NCBI GenBank assembly: GCA_035079385.1 | Contig: JAVHKY010000016.1 | Span: forward strand, 5,875,501 to 5,939,500 | Direction: 5' to 3' | DNA: 64,000 nucleotides | Source of the DNA: Aspidiotus rigidus | Taxonomy: Eukaryota; Arthropoda; Insecta; Hemiptera; Diaspididae | Shown here: in pieces, positions 35,030-46,111 of the stretch | How the letters are laid out: each line of letters opens with the position of its first letter | How positions within the stretch are numbered: the stretch's first letter is position 1 | Position numbers and translations under genes: made by a program | Notes under the pieces: generated by a model | Databases searched by the model: none | What the model saw: only the letters and a program-made list of their open reading frames with translations | What the model was told of the DNA's origin: nothing

Positions 35030-35770
35030 TGGACATTGATTTCGAATCGATCTAGTTTCGCTCAATGTCTACCGCAAATTAACCCAAAATGACTGGAAAT
35101 CAACTCAACGTCGACCACTGACTCATCGTCAACGTCGATTTTGGGTCGATTGTCATTCATCGACAAGAGCCTTATAATCGACACGACGTCGACATTGTGT
35201 CGATCTGACCCTAGGCCGTTACTACACTAGTGAAGCAAGACTGAGGGTCTCAATAGCCCTCTTTATTGAACATCCTGTCTGCGAGTGGCAAAGTCACTGA
35301 GAAGATTGACTGTTTCAACCATGAGGTCCATCTGAAAACGATTCTGCCAGAAAACTAAAAATTTTAGGTTGATGTAAAAATTTGGAAAAGTCGACTTGAA
35401 ATCGACCCCAGATTGACGTCGATTTGAAGTCGACCCGTGTAGATCATCAGGGAGCTACAAATCGACTTGCGATCGATCCAACAGAGCAGTCGAGTTCAGC
35501 TCGATAAAAAAATTTAGAGAAGTCGACCAGCGTAAATTACGAGAAAACTATAAATCGACTTATAATTGACGCAACAGAGCATTCGAAGTCGAAGTGGGGT
35601 CGACCCCATACTCCCATATCGATCTGATATGAGTATCGACGTCGATGTGAGGTTGATTTAAACGATATATCGACGCAATTTTGACCAAGATTTCTAAAGG
35701 AGTAGAGTCTCAATCAATTCGACGCGTCGCGTCGGTTATGTTGACCGGAAATCGAGGGTCGACATGGTTC
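35030..35770. other. TCGA-dense non-coding region
   Basis: Roughly thirty TCGA tetramers in 740 bases, most within GTCGAC/AATCGAC/CGTCGAT words, far above expectation for AT-rich DNA. A diverged internal duplication is visible: 'ctacaaatcgacttgcgatc...caacagagcagtcga' near 35454 and 'ctataaatcgacttataattgac...caacagagcattcga' near 35550. No coding frame and no known element recognised. Confidence 0.6.
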
Positions 35771-35774
35771 ATCT

Positions 35775-36825
35775 AGTTTGTGGAATATATTTGCAACTCT
35801 AGCACCAAACCAAAATCTGACCGCATCAGGCAAAGATCTTCCTCAGTCCATCTTTTCTAATCTGTCGTGCGTAACCTGTAGAGTAATTCGTTCTAAAAAA
35901 TTACGAGTCATTCTTCCACTTCAGCTTTTCCTTACCTTCTGACAGATTAGCCAACAGCCTGTAATTCATTAGCCTTTGAAACACCTTAAGCACATCTTTA
36001 CATGTTTAATTTTAGTTTGGCCCTGTTAATTGTTTTTACATTAGCCAATGGAATTATATTTGAAGAAAAAATTCACGCGAAAACGCACCACTATAATTTT
36101 TTTATGTACGTTTTCGCGTATTTGTGTACCACAGGTAAACTTTTTTCATGGGCGAATCGGGAAACGTATGTTAACTTATGAATCTAATCCACATCTGAGA
36201 TTTCAATTTTATTGAGACATTTGTGGGGGGAAATTCCTACTGAAAGCTATTTTGAAAAAATATATGTATTTTGAGTCACGAATCTAATCAGAATACAATT
36301 CACCTAGTATTTCGCACTGAAAATGACACAGAACTTACACTTAATCTAAGCTGGATGTAATTTTTCTCTGGTTGGATGTAATAAAAGAAAAAAAAAAAAA
36401 AAAAAAAAACTTGGGTGATTACAATTATATAGTATTCTATAAAAGCGATCTAGTTTGAAAGTCATCAAATTTTTAAAAATATTTGTATGTAATGTATGTT
36501 AGTAATAGACTCTATGATTACGGCCAAGTTTTTCAAAAACGATTTATTCGGTGTCCAGTAGGACTTTTTCAGAAGGTGTAAATCTATAACACTGTAAATC
36601 CAAGAAAGATATTGTAATAGAAAAAAATTCTTCTATAACCTTCTATTATCCAGAACTTTTTATGTTTTAAAATATTGTATAAGTTATACCTCAATACTTA
36701 TAGATTGATCAAGTTTTAAATGGATGTATTGTTTTAAACATTTTTCCATTTTTTTTTCTTTTTAGATAAAAAAAATTAAAATTTGAGGAGGGGTTCCTTA
36801 TTGAAACCAAAAGGATCACAACACG
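35775..36825. other. Non-coding stretch with an A run
   Basis: AT-rich. A run of about 20 A lies near 36390-36410. No gene recognised. Confidence 0.5.
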
Positions 36826-36829
36826 CCTG

Positions 36830-36920
36830 TCAGAGTACAAAACTGCGGTACCAAAAAATGCTTTTCAGAAATCTAATTTGTACGCAAAATTATTCTTTCG
36901 ACAAAAATATCTCCGTCTGC
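36830..36920. repeat. Direct repeat, left copy (pairs with 38002-38090)
   Basis: About 90 bases shared with 38002-38090, including 'aaatctaatttgtac' and 'aaaattattctttc', with roughly 80% identity by eye. The two copies bracket the R1-like LINE remnant. Confidence 0.75.
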
Positions 36921-37359
36921 CTTTTTCACGTGGGTCGCTTTTGTCCCAGCCTCCATGATGGAGTGAGCGCGGGTTGCGTGTGCATTAATTTTATTTCCTC
37001 CAACACCGGAGTCGACCTTCTCGAGTAAAACTTCAATGTTGGAGGAATCTCTTCAGCGAACTCCTTCTTTCTGGAATCGCCAAATGGCAATGCTCCCAGG
37101 TACTCAAAACTGCAGGACACACCACAACAACAACAACAGTAGGTCGTTGTTGTAATCTCTTCTTTTTGAAGATCAATTAGACTTCCTCTTTTTCCTGCAC
37201 GTCTGTGTGTGGTTGGTACACAGGTGTTGAGTAGACCATAGCGTGATTATGACTGTGGTTGCAAATGCAGACATCTAATTCCATTCTTCTTTGGAACTTA
37301 AAAGGGGTGATTACAGGGCTGTCCGGAGTAAGGGCTCCATCGACTCCAATCTCTTACAG

Positions 37360-37930
37360 TGATCGACTAAGCTTGTCCCGCTCCCGTCTCACACTCAAAT
37401 AAGATGAGCTGAGCCGGTCCATTATCCCGCCCTCGATTGCGGGTCGAACGCATTGCCAGCTGAACTTTCCTTAACTTCTCATGAAGGTTGTTGTTGAAGC
37501 AGTCATGTCCACTCAACACCTGCGTCAGGTAAAAGTTCAGCTGACCATAATCTCGCTGCATCCAGTGTATTAACACACAGATCGTGCATTTACTAGCTCA
37601 ATCTGAGGAATTCTTGGCCTCCTGCTTGACACGTGAAGCCTCTTGATCGGTCGTTGTCCTCTTTTTTGCTCAGTACAGCACCGCTCTCTCTTCAGCAAGG
37701 AGCTCGGTTGGTGGCGAACATGCTAATACGTAAAGGGCCTCCATGGAGACAGTGCAGTAGCCTTAGCGCAGTTCTTTGTTAGATCTTTACCATCTCTTTC
37801 CTTCTGTAAGATATCTCAGAGGATTCGCCCCATACCGAGCAGCAAATAGGAGGGTGGTGATCCTCTTCTTACTTCTCTCAATTTTCTGCCACCACAAAAA
37901 TCCCGTCCTTGTCACCAGAAGGAGTGGTGT
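37360..37930 (-). pseudogene. R1-like non-LTR retrotransposon, C-terminal remnant
   Basis: On the minus strand, 37576-37367 reads HWMQRDYGQLNFYLTQVLSG, HDCFNNNLHEK and LILFECE. This matches the conserved C-terminal block of R1-type LINE proteins (hydrophobic W-x-x-R-x-H/Y-G, 'TQ-x-L-x-GH', then a His/Cys motif ending in F-E-C). Upstream, 37600-37900, the related 'ALR..H..GGPLRISMFA' and 'QKRGQR' stretches are readable across frame breaks and stops. The RT core is absent. Decayed. Confidence 0.6.
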
Positions 37931-38001
37931 TCGTTAGTATCACGTGTAGTGGTATGGTTAGGCTACGTAAAGCGAATTGGCCGTCATATTGGTCAACTTG
38001 T

Positions 38002-38090
38002 CTCAGAGTACGATGTCAAAAAATACTTTTGATAAATCTAATTTGTACCTAAAATTATTCTTTCTACAAAAATACCTCCGTCTACTTTCT
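38002..38090. repeat. Direct repeat, right copy (pairs with 36830-36920)
   Basis: Second copy of the direct repeat, on the far side of the R1-like remnant. Confidence 0.75.
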
Positions 38091-38094
38091 TCAA

Positions 38095-39870
38095 AAGGCT
38101 CACGGCTCTCGAAAATATCAAACTTTGTATCATCCTAATACAGGACTCGCGTTCATGAAATTTTACCTGCCGCTCCATCGCTATTTTTTCGTATACGACG
38201 ATAACGAGAAAAGAAATGAGTAGAATCGCTTTTACGTTGCAATATTCATCTCTTACCTTGATAATTTTTTGACTTGTAGTCATTTTATTCCATATTTGTC
38301 TTCTGGTGATCAATAGACCGAGTCACTTAATATCAAAGATCTCTAAGATCCATGTGAACATATGAATTTGCATAATTTGAAACTAGGAGAAATTTTCGAC
38401 TTTATTCTTACTGAAGGGGTAGAGCGGAGCGCTGAGCGAAACATTATCAGGTGGGTTTGAAAAAAGTTTGACTGATGGACTTCGGAGTTTCTTACATTGA
38501 GATTCTACCAGAACCAATTGATGGAGATGAAATCTCGAAATTAGTTATAACCAGACCAATTCTTTCAGAGTAGGTCGACATCATATTTTCATCATCTAAA
38601 AAATAATTGTCCTCTTACTGATTCGGCACGAGTGAGCATATGTCATCACCATCAAATACCGCGATTTCAATTCATCACCGTACCCTCGACTTTTTAAGTC
38701 GCCTTGGAGGGTTTTAATTGATTATATCGTACTGATCGATAGCAGCACATCGGCGATGCATTTCAATGAATTTTATTTGTATCGCGTTTCTCTTTTTTCC
38801 CTCGCGCATTCTCCTCGCAACGAAAAGTTACGCTTCGTTAAATTCCAAGTATACGACGAAAACGTTATTTTAGCAAATTTTCGTATATTTTTTTACATTC
38901 GCGAGAGAATAGATTCGTAATGAGCCATCGATCACGAAATTAATTCGCCAACATTCGCTACAAATTCCGTTTTTACGGAAACGTCGCGACATCCTACGTC
39001 TACGTTATTTGATGAATGAGAACATCTCTTCTTTACGCACCAAATTCGTGTGTGACGTGCGATGATGGAATAGCATTCGCTACGGAAGATTGCATAATAA
39101 CCGCCCCAACCCCCTCGTGTCGCGTCGAAGGGTTCAATTTGTTGCGATCCTTCTTGAAAAACAGGAAGTCGTGAAGGCGCAAGAGGTTATTTTGACAGAT
39201 TTTTCAAAATTTTCATAGTCGATTTGATGGATCGATTTTCGTATGAATAGCGATGTTTGTCGAGTGACTAACCTTCGTATAATGAAGTAGGACTAGATTT
39301 GTACAGACTTTATAGTAAATATTGCGTACAGATAGACTCCGTTGAGGAAGGTACAACATAGTACGAAAACCATCGTACAGTAAGATAGTAGATCACTTGG
39401 TTCGTCGGTCGAGAATAGCAGAGCTATATTGAATCGTTTAATTGGGGAGAAGTAACGACAGAATGCTATCTACCGCGAGTGAAACTCGCGAGTCAAGTTT
39501 GTTTGGAATCGTACTGACCTACCTTGTAGTAATATTTGAATTTGAGAAGTAGAGCAAGGTTATGGTGCTACTATGAAAGGAGTCAGCGACTCCGAATTTC
39601 AACTTAGTTTTCAGAAAGAGGTGAATATCGTCCTTCTGTTGTGCAAAACACTGGTACAGCTACGGAATACCGTGCTAGGGGCCGTGTGCCACCAGAGCCA
39701 GTAATGTTCCACTGATTAATCAACCACAGTGCGGCCAATGTGCAATAAAATACCTCACAAGTGAAGAATATAGCTCGGACTTATGGATCTATTGAAGCGA
39801 TAATGTCCCGCGCGGCTCAACTGCGTGAAATTCTAGTTGAAAAGAGTAGATTCTGAGATAGTGATGCAAT
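38095..39870. other. Non-coding stretch, no gene recognised
   Basis: No domain-bearing frame. GC-richer patches near 38780-39130. It lies upstream of the broken huckebein-like copy and does not resemble the DNA upstream of the intact copy. Confidence 0.5.
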
Positions 39871-39874
39871 TGTT

Positions 39875-40468
39875 TCTGCTCTTCGCATCAGGCATTATAA
39901 AGCCGCTTTTTTCATTCAGCTCTCGTACGAAGAGTAGAGCAGTGAATTGTGCGTAAAGATGACGTCTTCGACGAAGATATTTCGTCCATGGACTTCGGTA
40001 AAAAATGACTTTTTGAAGAAACCCGAGTCGAGCGATTATTCGGATATAATTAAGGGCTCTAATTTGTTGGTCTTTACTCGCGTACCCGAATTGGGATATC
40101 CCGTAGCCGAATTCGCGGCGGCTGCGGCCGGTGACCCTATGTGCTGGCAAAATTTACCAATTGCTGGCTTCGAAGACTGGTCGAATTTAGGCTTGCCCAT
40201 GTTACCATTTCACTGTTGGATCCCAACTATTTGAACGCTGCTTTAGGCGAAATCTACGATAGTGCGAAAGCTGGAAAGTTGAAACAGCGACCAAGGAAGT
40301 TCAGGTGTCCGCATTGTAAAGTGCCGTTCAGAAATAATGGACAGTTGAAGGGACACGTGAGAATTCATACCGGTGAGTAAATTTTTATTTTATTCGCATG
40401 CGTCTCGGCGATAGAAATTATTCGAAGATTCGAAAACTGAAAGCAAAGCATGGGTAAAAATTGTTTTT
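39875..40468 (+). pseudogene. Broken duplicate of the huckebein-like first exon
   Basis: Copy of the exon at 45667-46111 together with flanking DNA on both sides. The ATG at 39959 opens the same N-terminus, with the FRPW motif at residues 8-11 and the long AEFAAAAAGDPMCWQNLP block. A net 31-base deletion at about 40215 shifts the frame, so the original frame ends at 40232-40234 and the zinc-finger part (ending with donor GTGAGT at 40373) lies in another frame. Relative to the intact copy the finger also has S-to-P and S-to-R changes. The homology includes upstream DNA and about 95 bases of the following intron, so it arose by DNA duplication, not retroposition. It ends at a run of 16 T (40465-40480). 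Confidence 0.8.
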
Positions 40469-40751
40469 TTTTTTTTTTACAAGCTTTGAAGCTACTCTCG
40501 GGCAATTAGCTTGACAAAGGTTTATTTGAAAGACGGATACTATCATGGTTAAATGAGGGGAAAGATGTCGGATGCGGAAACGTCGAGAAATAAACTTTGT
40601 AAACGTGAAATTAGCCAAAAGTTATTTTATCGAATTTATTTACAATGTTCTCCAAGGCTACCGCTATCCAACGTATTGGTGACTTGCTCGTTAAATCTGG
40701 TGTTCCTCAAGAGATATTGGAGGAATTTTTTCACCCTCTGAATGTCTGTTG

Positions 40752-41145
40752 AGAATAATGAAATCCTCAAGTGTACGAGCCATTTTATTGATACAAAGGA
40801 GGAGGAGGCACAAGACACGTAACAGACCTGAAGATGGTCGTCTCGCAAGTCCAAAACCGGTAGTAGATAATTTTTTAGTCGTTACTCATTGATTTTGATC
40901 CAAAATTTCATTATTTTCTAAATTTTCATTTTTTTTAAATATTTTTTCATAGTTTTCGTTCTTTTTGACCCCTTTTTTCGACTACTTTTCTGTTCATTTT
41001 CAAATTTCTTTTTTTTTTAATTAAAATTTTTGTGTTTTATGTGTGTTCTATTTGGCATTATAATTTGTGAGTCACGACAAAAAGTTTTTTTTTTTTTTTT
41101 TTTTTTACTGTTACATGTCTTGTGCCTTCTCCTCCTTTGTATCAA
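40752..41145 (+). mobile_element. 394-bp insertion with 13-bp TSD, inverted ends and a hammerhead-like core
   Basis: Inserted in the family A RT sequence: TGAATGTCTGTTG occurs on both sides (40739-40751 and 41146-41158), and removing the insert restores the continuity of the Penelope sequence. A 38-base segment at 40788-40825 is repeated in inverse orientation at the right end (41108-41145) with two mismatches. Between them are a canonical CTGAAGA hammerhead box (40828-40834) and, against the right inverted copy, a run of about 23 T (41084-41106). The long target duplication and the A/T tract suggest target-primed reverse transcription. No coding capacity. Confidence 0.7.
40821..40868 (+). 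ncRNA. Hammerhead-like motif with canonical CTGAAGA box
   Basis: CTGAAGA (40828-40834) is canonical. Helix II is GG-C/G-CC with a mismatch (40836-40852). The GAAA box has become AAAA. The palindrome ACCGGT (40856-40861) forms a zero-loop helix III, and A follows as nucleotide 17 (40862). Helix I pairs AC with GT next to the core, with an outer GTAAC/GTTAC pairing possible (40819-40823 with 40882-40886). G12 is lost, so probably inactive. Confidence 0.45.
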
Positions 41146-41277
41146 TGAATGTCTGTTGGTTTTCAAACTCTTGCAAATTTGATAGTAATTTTTTGAGTTC
41201 TCTGCCCTTAGGCTGCCCTTATTGGTTCCCCTTTGGGTAGCTTATTTCATAGGTGTTCATGTCCAAATTTAAGCTTG

Positions 41278-41450
41278 CAACCCCGGATTTAGGGGGGGCA
41301 AGGGAGCCATGGCCTCGGGCCTCCACCAAAGAGGGGCCTCCACCACCCTCACTTTTTTTTTGGGGGGGGGGGGGGCAATTGGGTAGAAAAATTTAATAAG
41401 GGTCTCCACCGCTGCTGGCCCCGGGCCCAAAAATCCTAAATCCGGGGTTG
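41278..41450. mobile_element. ~173-bp MITE with CCCCGGATTTAGG ends
   Basis: Terminal inverted repeats CAACCCCGGATTTAGG / CCTAAATCCGGGGTTG, a G-run of about 13 in the middle, and inserted within the family A RT sequence. Removing it rejoins the Penelope frame (KLD-YLF) at AAGCTTG|ATTACC. A 3-base TTG duplication is possible but ambiguous because the ends are symmetrical. Confidence 0.75.
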
Positions 41451-43310
41451 ATTACCTATTCTCCTCGGGCCGAGTGTTTTCAAGTGACGTCTACTATCGG
41501 CGCAGGTACGTTGATGACGTTCTGTGTACTGGACCGGTCCTGCAGAACTCCTTAGTAAGTTTCTTGCATATTCAAATAACCAATACCCTTCCATAAAATT
41601 TACATTGAAATTAATGGTTCCCTAATAAACTTTTTAGACTTGACCATCACCATTTTAGACGATGTCCATAAGTTAGGTATCTGTAGGAGAAACAAATTGA
41701 CTGATATCATAATCCACGGATCGTCATTCTGTACTGTTGACCACAAGATTGCAACGCTCAACAGTTTGATCCATCGACTACATCACATCCCTGTGAGTCA
41801 GGTTGCTTTCCACAAGGAATTGATTGATGACGACAAAACACCAGACTATAAAGTGAATCAGGTTAATTTGGACATTGATCTTATGATTCGTTGGAACCCC
41901 ACGAAGAAATGTCTCGAGTCCACAATCTTCCTCTCCCAGGAATCGCACCGTGATAGCAGGAAATGTTGGATTAGCATCCCTTTTCTGGGTAAGTTTCCTC
42001 CCGGATTCTGGCCAGCTTTTTACAACCCTACCACAGTCAAAAGTCTATTTTTTGTTAAATTAAAAAACCCCATTGCGATAGCTGAAAGGAGTGACGTAGA
42101 TTTCCCTGGAGTCTATATAGGGATGACTAACTGCCAACACTAAATCAGAGTGGCCGAGCAAAAAAAAAGCGTGGGAGAAGGGTAACATGGTAAAGTCGGT
42201 CTTCGCCGATCATTTTTAAGGAGGGTGTTGTGATCTATATCTCGCGGGTTGCCGTGGGTCGTATGAGATTTAAGATTAGACGTAGTAGGGAGATCACAAC
42301 AAGGTTTTTGAGGGAGTTTAAGAAGAAGATTGATTTAGTTTAAGAAACATTATTTAATTAGGATATAATAGGTTACATTTCTAAAATTATTTCTGTACAA
42401 CAGATGAATTTGAATATTATACTTATGGATAGATTGCTCCTGAATTTTGAATGGTTTATCTTGAAGTTCCTAACGGACAGAAAACGAAAGAAGTCCGTCA
42501 GTCTACAGCTAGTAGAGTAAATACTAATTCAGAAAGATCTTAACGTAATCTAAAGATGGTTACTAAAGAAGAGTCAGAGGCGCTTAGTGGAGGTTGCTTT
42601 CAAATAATAGGTAGATTCAATCTCGACTTGACCAAAGCTGTCTTCAACGAAGACGAAAGTTATCTGAGTCGTATTTGAAGGATGTAAATTTAGAGGTACA
42701 CGACAATGCTCCCGTAGAAGTCTTTTAGAGTTGGTAGATCAAAACTGCGTTTACGAAAGGATCAGAAAATCAGTACTTACGAAATGGATTACCTCTTCAG
42801 GCCTCACAATAACTACTTCCTCAACTTCCATAATTACTCCTGGATTGCCGGAAAACAAGATGTCAAATAATTTGATAAAACTACTATGCCAAAACAACGA
42901 TACTCGGTGGCGCCAGAATGATATCGATAATAAATTGCTTAGGAATTGTTTGTGTTGAGATGCCAGGTATTTTTGATGGAAAGGAGGTCGAGAAAGAAGT
43001 GGTTTAGCCTATTAGGCAAAGTCGAATAATCGATAATGTAAATAATCGAGGACAGGGGTCGAAAGTCGTTCTTCATGAAGAGAATTCGTACCTGAAACGT
43101 ATGCCTCTTGAAAATATTGAAATTCTATAAGACATCGGAATAGTAAAGACGTCACCGTATTCCATATTTACATTCCTGAAGAGGGATATATTGAAATAGT
43201 CTGCGATAATGACTCACTGGTTCAGTCATGACGTTGTTGATTGTTGTCCACTTTTATTCGTGTTGCGTTCAGTCACTTTCTTTCATGCTCTGAAAGCGCT
43301 CGGCGTCTGT

Positions 43311-45570
43311 ATCGGTTCTCTTGAGGTTGTAACCTTTGTGCGCAATTGAGTATCCTCCCATAAATCCCAAGATTCTTCGTAAAAATATGTTGAGAAACTT
43401 TTTCTCGTTGCAATGTTTGAACTGTTCTTTTTGGTAAAACTGGCCCTAAAGGCGGTGATGCATGTTTCCATCATCGTAAGTGGAATCTTACAACTTCTTG
43501 AGATTTTCGTAAATAACTTCAGCTTTTTTTTTAAATCTCGAGAACTTGAGGAAAACTTGAAAATCTTGAGATCTCAAGATTTACCTTGGAGTTGGCAGCA
43601 TTGGACTGATGTGACGATGGTATGACGCCATATCACCTAAATGGCCACAAAAAATGTCTATGAAAAGGACTCTCTTATGAAAGAAATTTGACGGATATGT
43701 TCCGCTGATGACTTCGTGAAATTTCTTCCTTTCTCTGTGTAGTATGATTTCTTTATGGCTGACACATCAACGTCACGGTTGAAGAATGTTGTACCCCAGA
43801 ACATTGTTCCACTGACGTGATTCCTTTGTTGAGTGTCACGGTAGCAGCACATCATTCCACTTCTGGGCATCATGTAAAGTGGGCGTAACCTAGTGAACCG
43901 TTTCAGGTGCTCTGCTGATGTTCCCAAAAGTGACCAAAGTGTGAAGGACTTGTACCACTGTGCCGCGAATGTGAACTGGCCAGTGAAACTGGTACACCTT
44001 AAAGTCTTGCACTACGGGATTGTGAGTGTTTATGTGGGTTAGAGTTTTCCTGAATACTTGAAGTATCAAATTTTTGCTCACGGGAAATAGAAGAGGTTCT
44101 TGAGTCGCAGTGCGTGTCACTATTCAGCCCCTCCCCGAATTTTGTATCAATAAAAACAAAACATTCCTTGAAGTTTAGTTCCAAAACAATTACACTTATC
44201 AACGTTGGAAGCAGAGAAAAAAGAAAAGACAATTAAAAGCTCTAAACTCTTAAAAAATGTATCTTGCAGTAATAATCGAAGTCTCACGGTCTCAACATAG
44301 AGCGTTCGCAAGAGGTCTGAAAATTTAATTTTCGCAATTTCCTCGATAATTTCATATTTGAAATTCTTCATATCTCTTAGAGTATTTTTGGTAGCCATCC
44401 CTTCTTTTCTTTCCCCCACCTTCCAGTCTAGTATGTTCAGTACTTGAAAATTTTTTGCGGTGTGTTAGTGCAGTACTGAATCGGAGGGAGCCGGGTCAAA
44501 CAAGAGTCTGGAATAACCTACTTCGAGCCAACTTAGAAGGCACATTGTGAGGACGGTATAGGTGGACTTTACAACAGCTGTGCATTTACGAGTATTCACG
44601 AAGATTTTGAAGGCAGCGAAATGACAGCAAACGAGCAGATGGGATTCAGGCAGTCCTATCTGAAGAATACAACAATATATTGTATGTACTGGAAAGATGG
44701 TTCATTTAGTTGCATGGTGGATGAGCGAGGGTTGACGACTAAAGTCAGAAAGAATGGTGCTGAGAAATGATATTTGCGAAAGCTTATGAGAGAAGAAGTC
44801 GACATAGAAAAAGTGAATATTTAAATTCCTTCAACTCTTTGTAATGAGAAGTTGTGAAACCAAATTAAGATAGCTGTCAACCATTTGTTTCAAAAATATT
44901 AATCAAAGCTCTAAGTCAGTTTACCTTCATTCGTCATGATATGTATACAAAGAAAGAGATGAGATGGAAAGAATAAAAAATTCGTAAATGTTTTTTCTAA
45001 ATCAGATTAGAAGGTTTCTAAGACAAAAAAGCTATATCTCTGATGTACACTACTAACAACACGTACCCCATCCTCTCTCGACCTATGAACGCATGATAAT
45101 GAGCGCTTTTAATTACGCTCTTCAATAACCATCGGTGGGGGTAAACCGCAAAAGTTAGGTTGATCTCACGCTAAACGCGAACCCTCGAAATAATTACAAT
45201 AGCTCGAGTACACAGCCGATGTACCGTAGCGATCGCCGCGCCGTGCGCGATAAATCAAAGAAATGAAATTACTGTTTCACCAATTCCGAAAAGCGAAAGG
45301 GGAAGTAGGCAAGCCTATTAGAAGGGCGACAAAAAGAGAAAATATTCTCAATTGCAATAATACACGCAATATAGAACCAGTTAATATACAAAATGGCTCA
45401 TGGAAAGAGACGCTCTTAAGTAGGGAGGGACCATTATTCGCGACCCTTTTTCGTTCCGCGAGTTATTCATCTTCAATCGACGAGCCGCCCAGATTTTACT
45501 TTGTTTCCTTTTTTTTTCTCTTACCCCTACAAACCCTCAAACACGAGATCTACTCGGCGATCATCGATGT
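43311..45570. other. Non-coding stretch upstream of the huckebein-like gene
   Basis: Several frames of 70-120 codons occur but none has a recognisable domain. The last 500 bases (45060-45600), with a GC-richer composition, are the likely promoter and 5' UTR region of the gene starting at 45667, though I see no confident core promoter element. Confidence 0.45.
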
Positions 45571-45666
45571 TATTGCATTTCTGCATCGCTTTTTTCATTC
45601 AGCTCTCGTACGTCGAGTAGAGCAGTGAATTGTGCGCGTAGCGTTCTTTCGTAATTTACGAAAAAG

Positions 45667-46111
45667 ATGACGTCTTCGACGAAGATATTTCGTCCATGGA
45701 CTTCGGTAAAAAATGACTTTTTGAAGAAACCCGAGTCGAGCGATTGTTCGGATATAATTAAGGCCTCTAATTCGTCGGTCTTTACTCGCGTACCCGAATT
45801 GGGATATCCCGTAGCCGAATTCGCGGCGGCTGCGGCCGGTGACCCTATGTGCTGGCAAAATTTACCAATTGCTGGCTTCGAAGACTGGTCGAATTTAGGC
45901 TTGCCCATGTTACCATTTCACTCGTCGAGTAGTTACGCTCAGAGTTTAAGTTACCTGGATCCCAACTATTTGAACGCTGCTTTAGGCGAAATCTACGGTA
46001 GTGCGAAAGCTGGAAAGCTGAAACAGCGACCAAAGAAGTTCAGGTGTCCGCATTGTAAAGTGTCGTTCAGCAATAACGGACAGTTGAAGGGACACGTGAG
46101 AATTCATACCG
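45667..46111 (+). CDS. hkb: Huckebein-like C2H2 zinc-finger repressor, first coding exon
   Basis: 148 codons plus one base, from ATG at 45667 to a strong splice donor (G|GTGAGT; exon ends 46111). Residues 8-11 are FRPW, the Groucho-binding motif for which Huckebein is known. A proline/alanine-rich middle (AEFAAAAAGDPMCWQNLP) follows, then a C2H2 finger with C127, C130, H143 and H147 (FRCPHCKVSFSNNGQLKGH), cut by the intron inside the HTG|E linker. A linker split means more fingers must follow in later exons, which I could not find before the LTR element at 48.6 kb. Huckebein is a terminal gap repressor in insect embryos. The family name rests on FRPW plus the finger and is a moderate-confidence call; another FRPW-bearing zinc-finger factor is possible. 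A broken duplicate lies 5.7 kb upstream. Confidence 0.6.

Larger units (their letters stand above)
40640..43310 (+). pseudogene. Penelope-like element family A, copy 3, with insertions
   Basis: A long but shattered copy. RT blocks are recognisable at 40650-40751 (TAIQRIGDLLV), resume after an insertion at 41159, and again after a MITE at 41451 (YLFSSGRVF, RRRYVDDVLC near 41500). The 167-codon open piece 41640-42143 runs from the FLDLTIT block to GVYIGMT of the nuclease. At about 42220 it is interrupted by roughly 850 bases of unrecognised DNA, then resumes near 43070 (LHEENSYLKRMPLENIEIL) and ends in the family tail, with a GAAAGCGCT motif at 43292-43300 that lacks helix II. The age of the copy is shown by the stacked insertions. 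Confidence 0.8.

Noticed and set aside
39833..40150. Antisense frame over the huckebein-like duplicate (also at 45570-45908)
   Set aside because: Antisense to a recognisable coding exon and conserved only because the exon is duplicated.
43658..44420. Several minus-strand frames of 76-90 codons
   Set aside because: No domain, mutually overlapping in different frames, composition as in the flanks.
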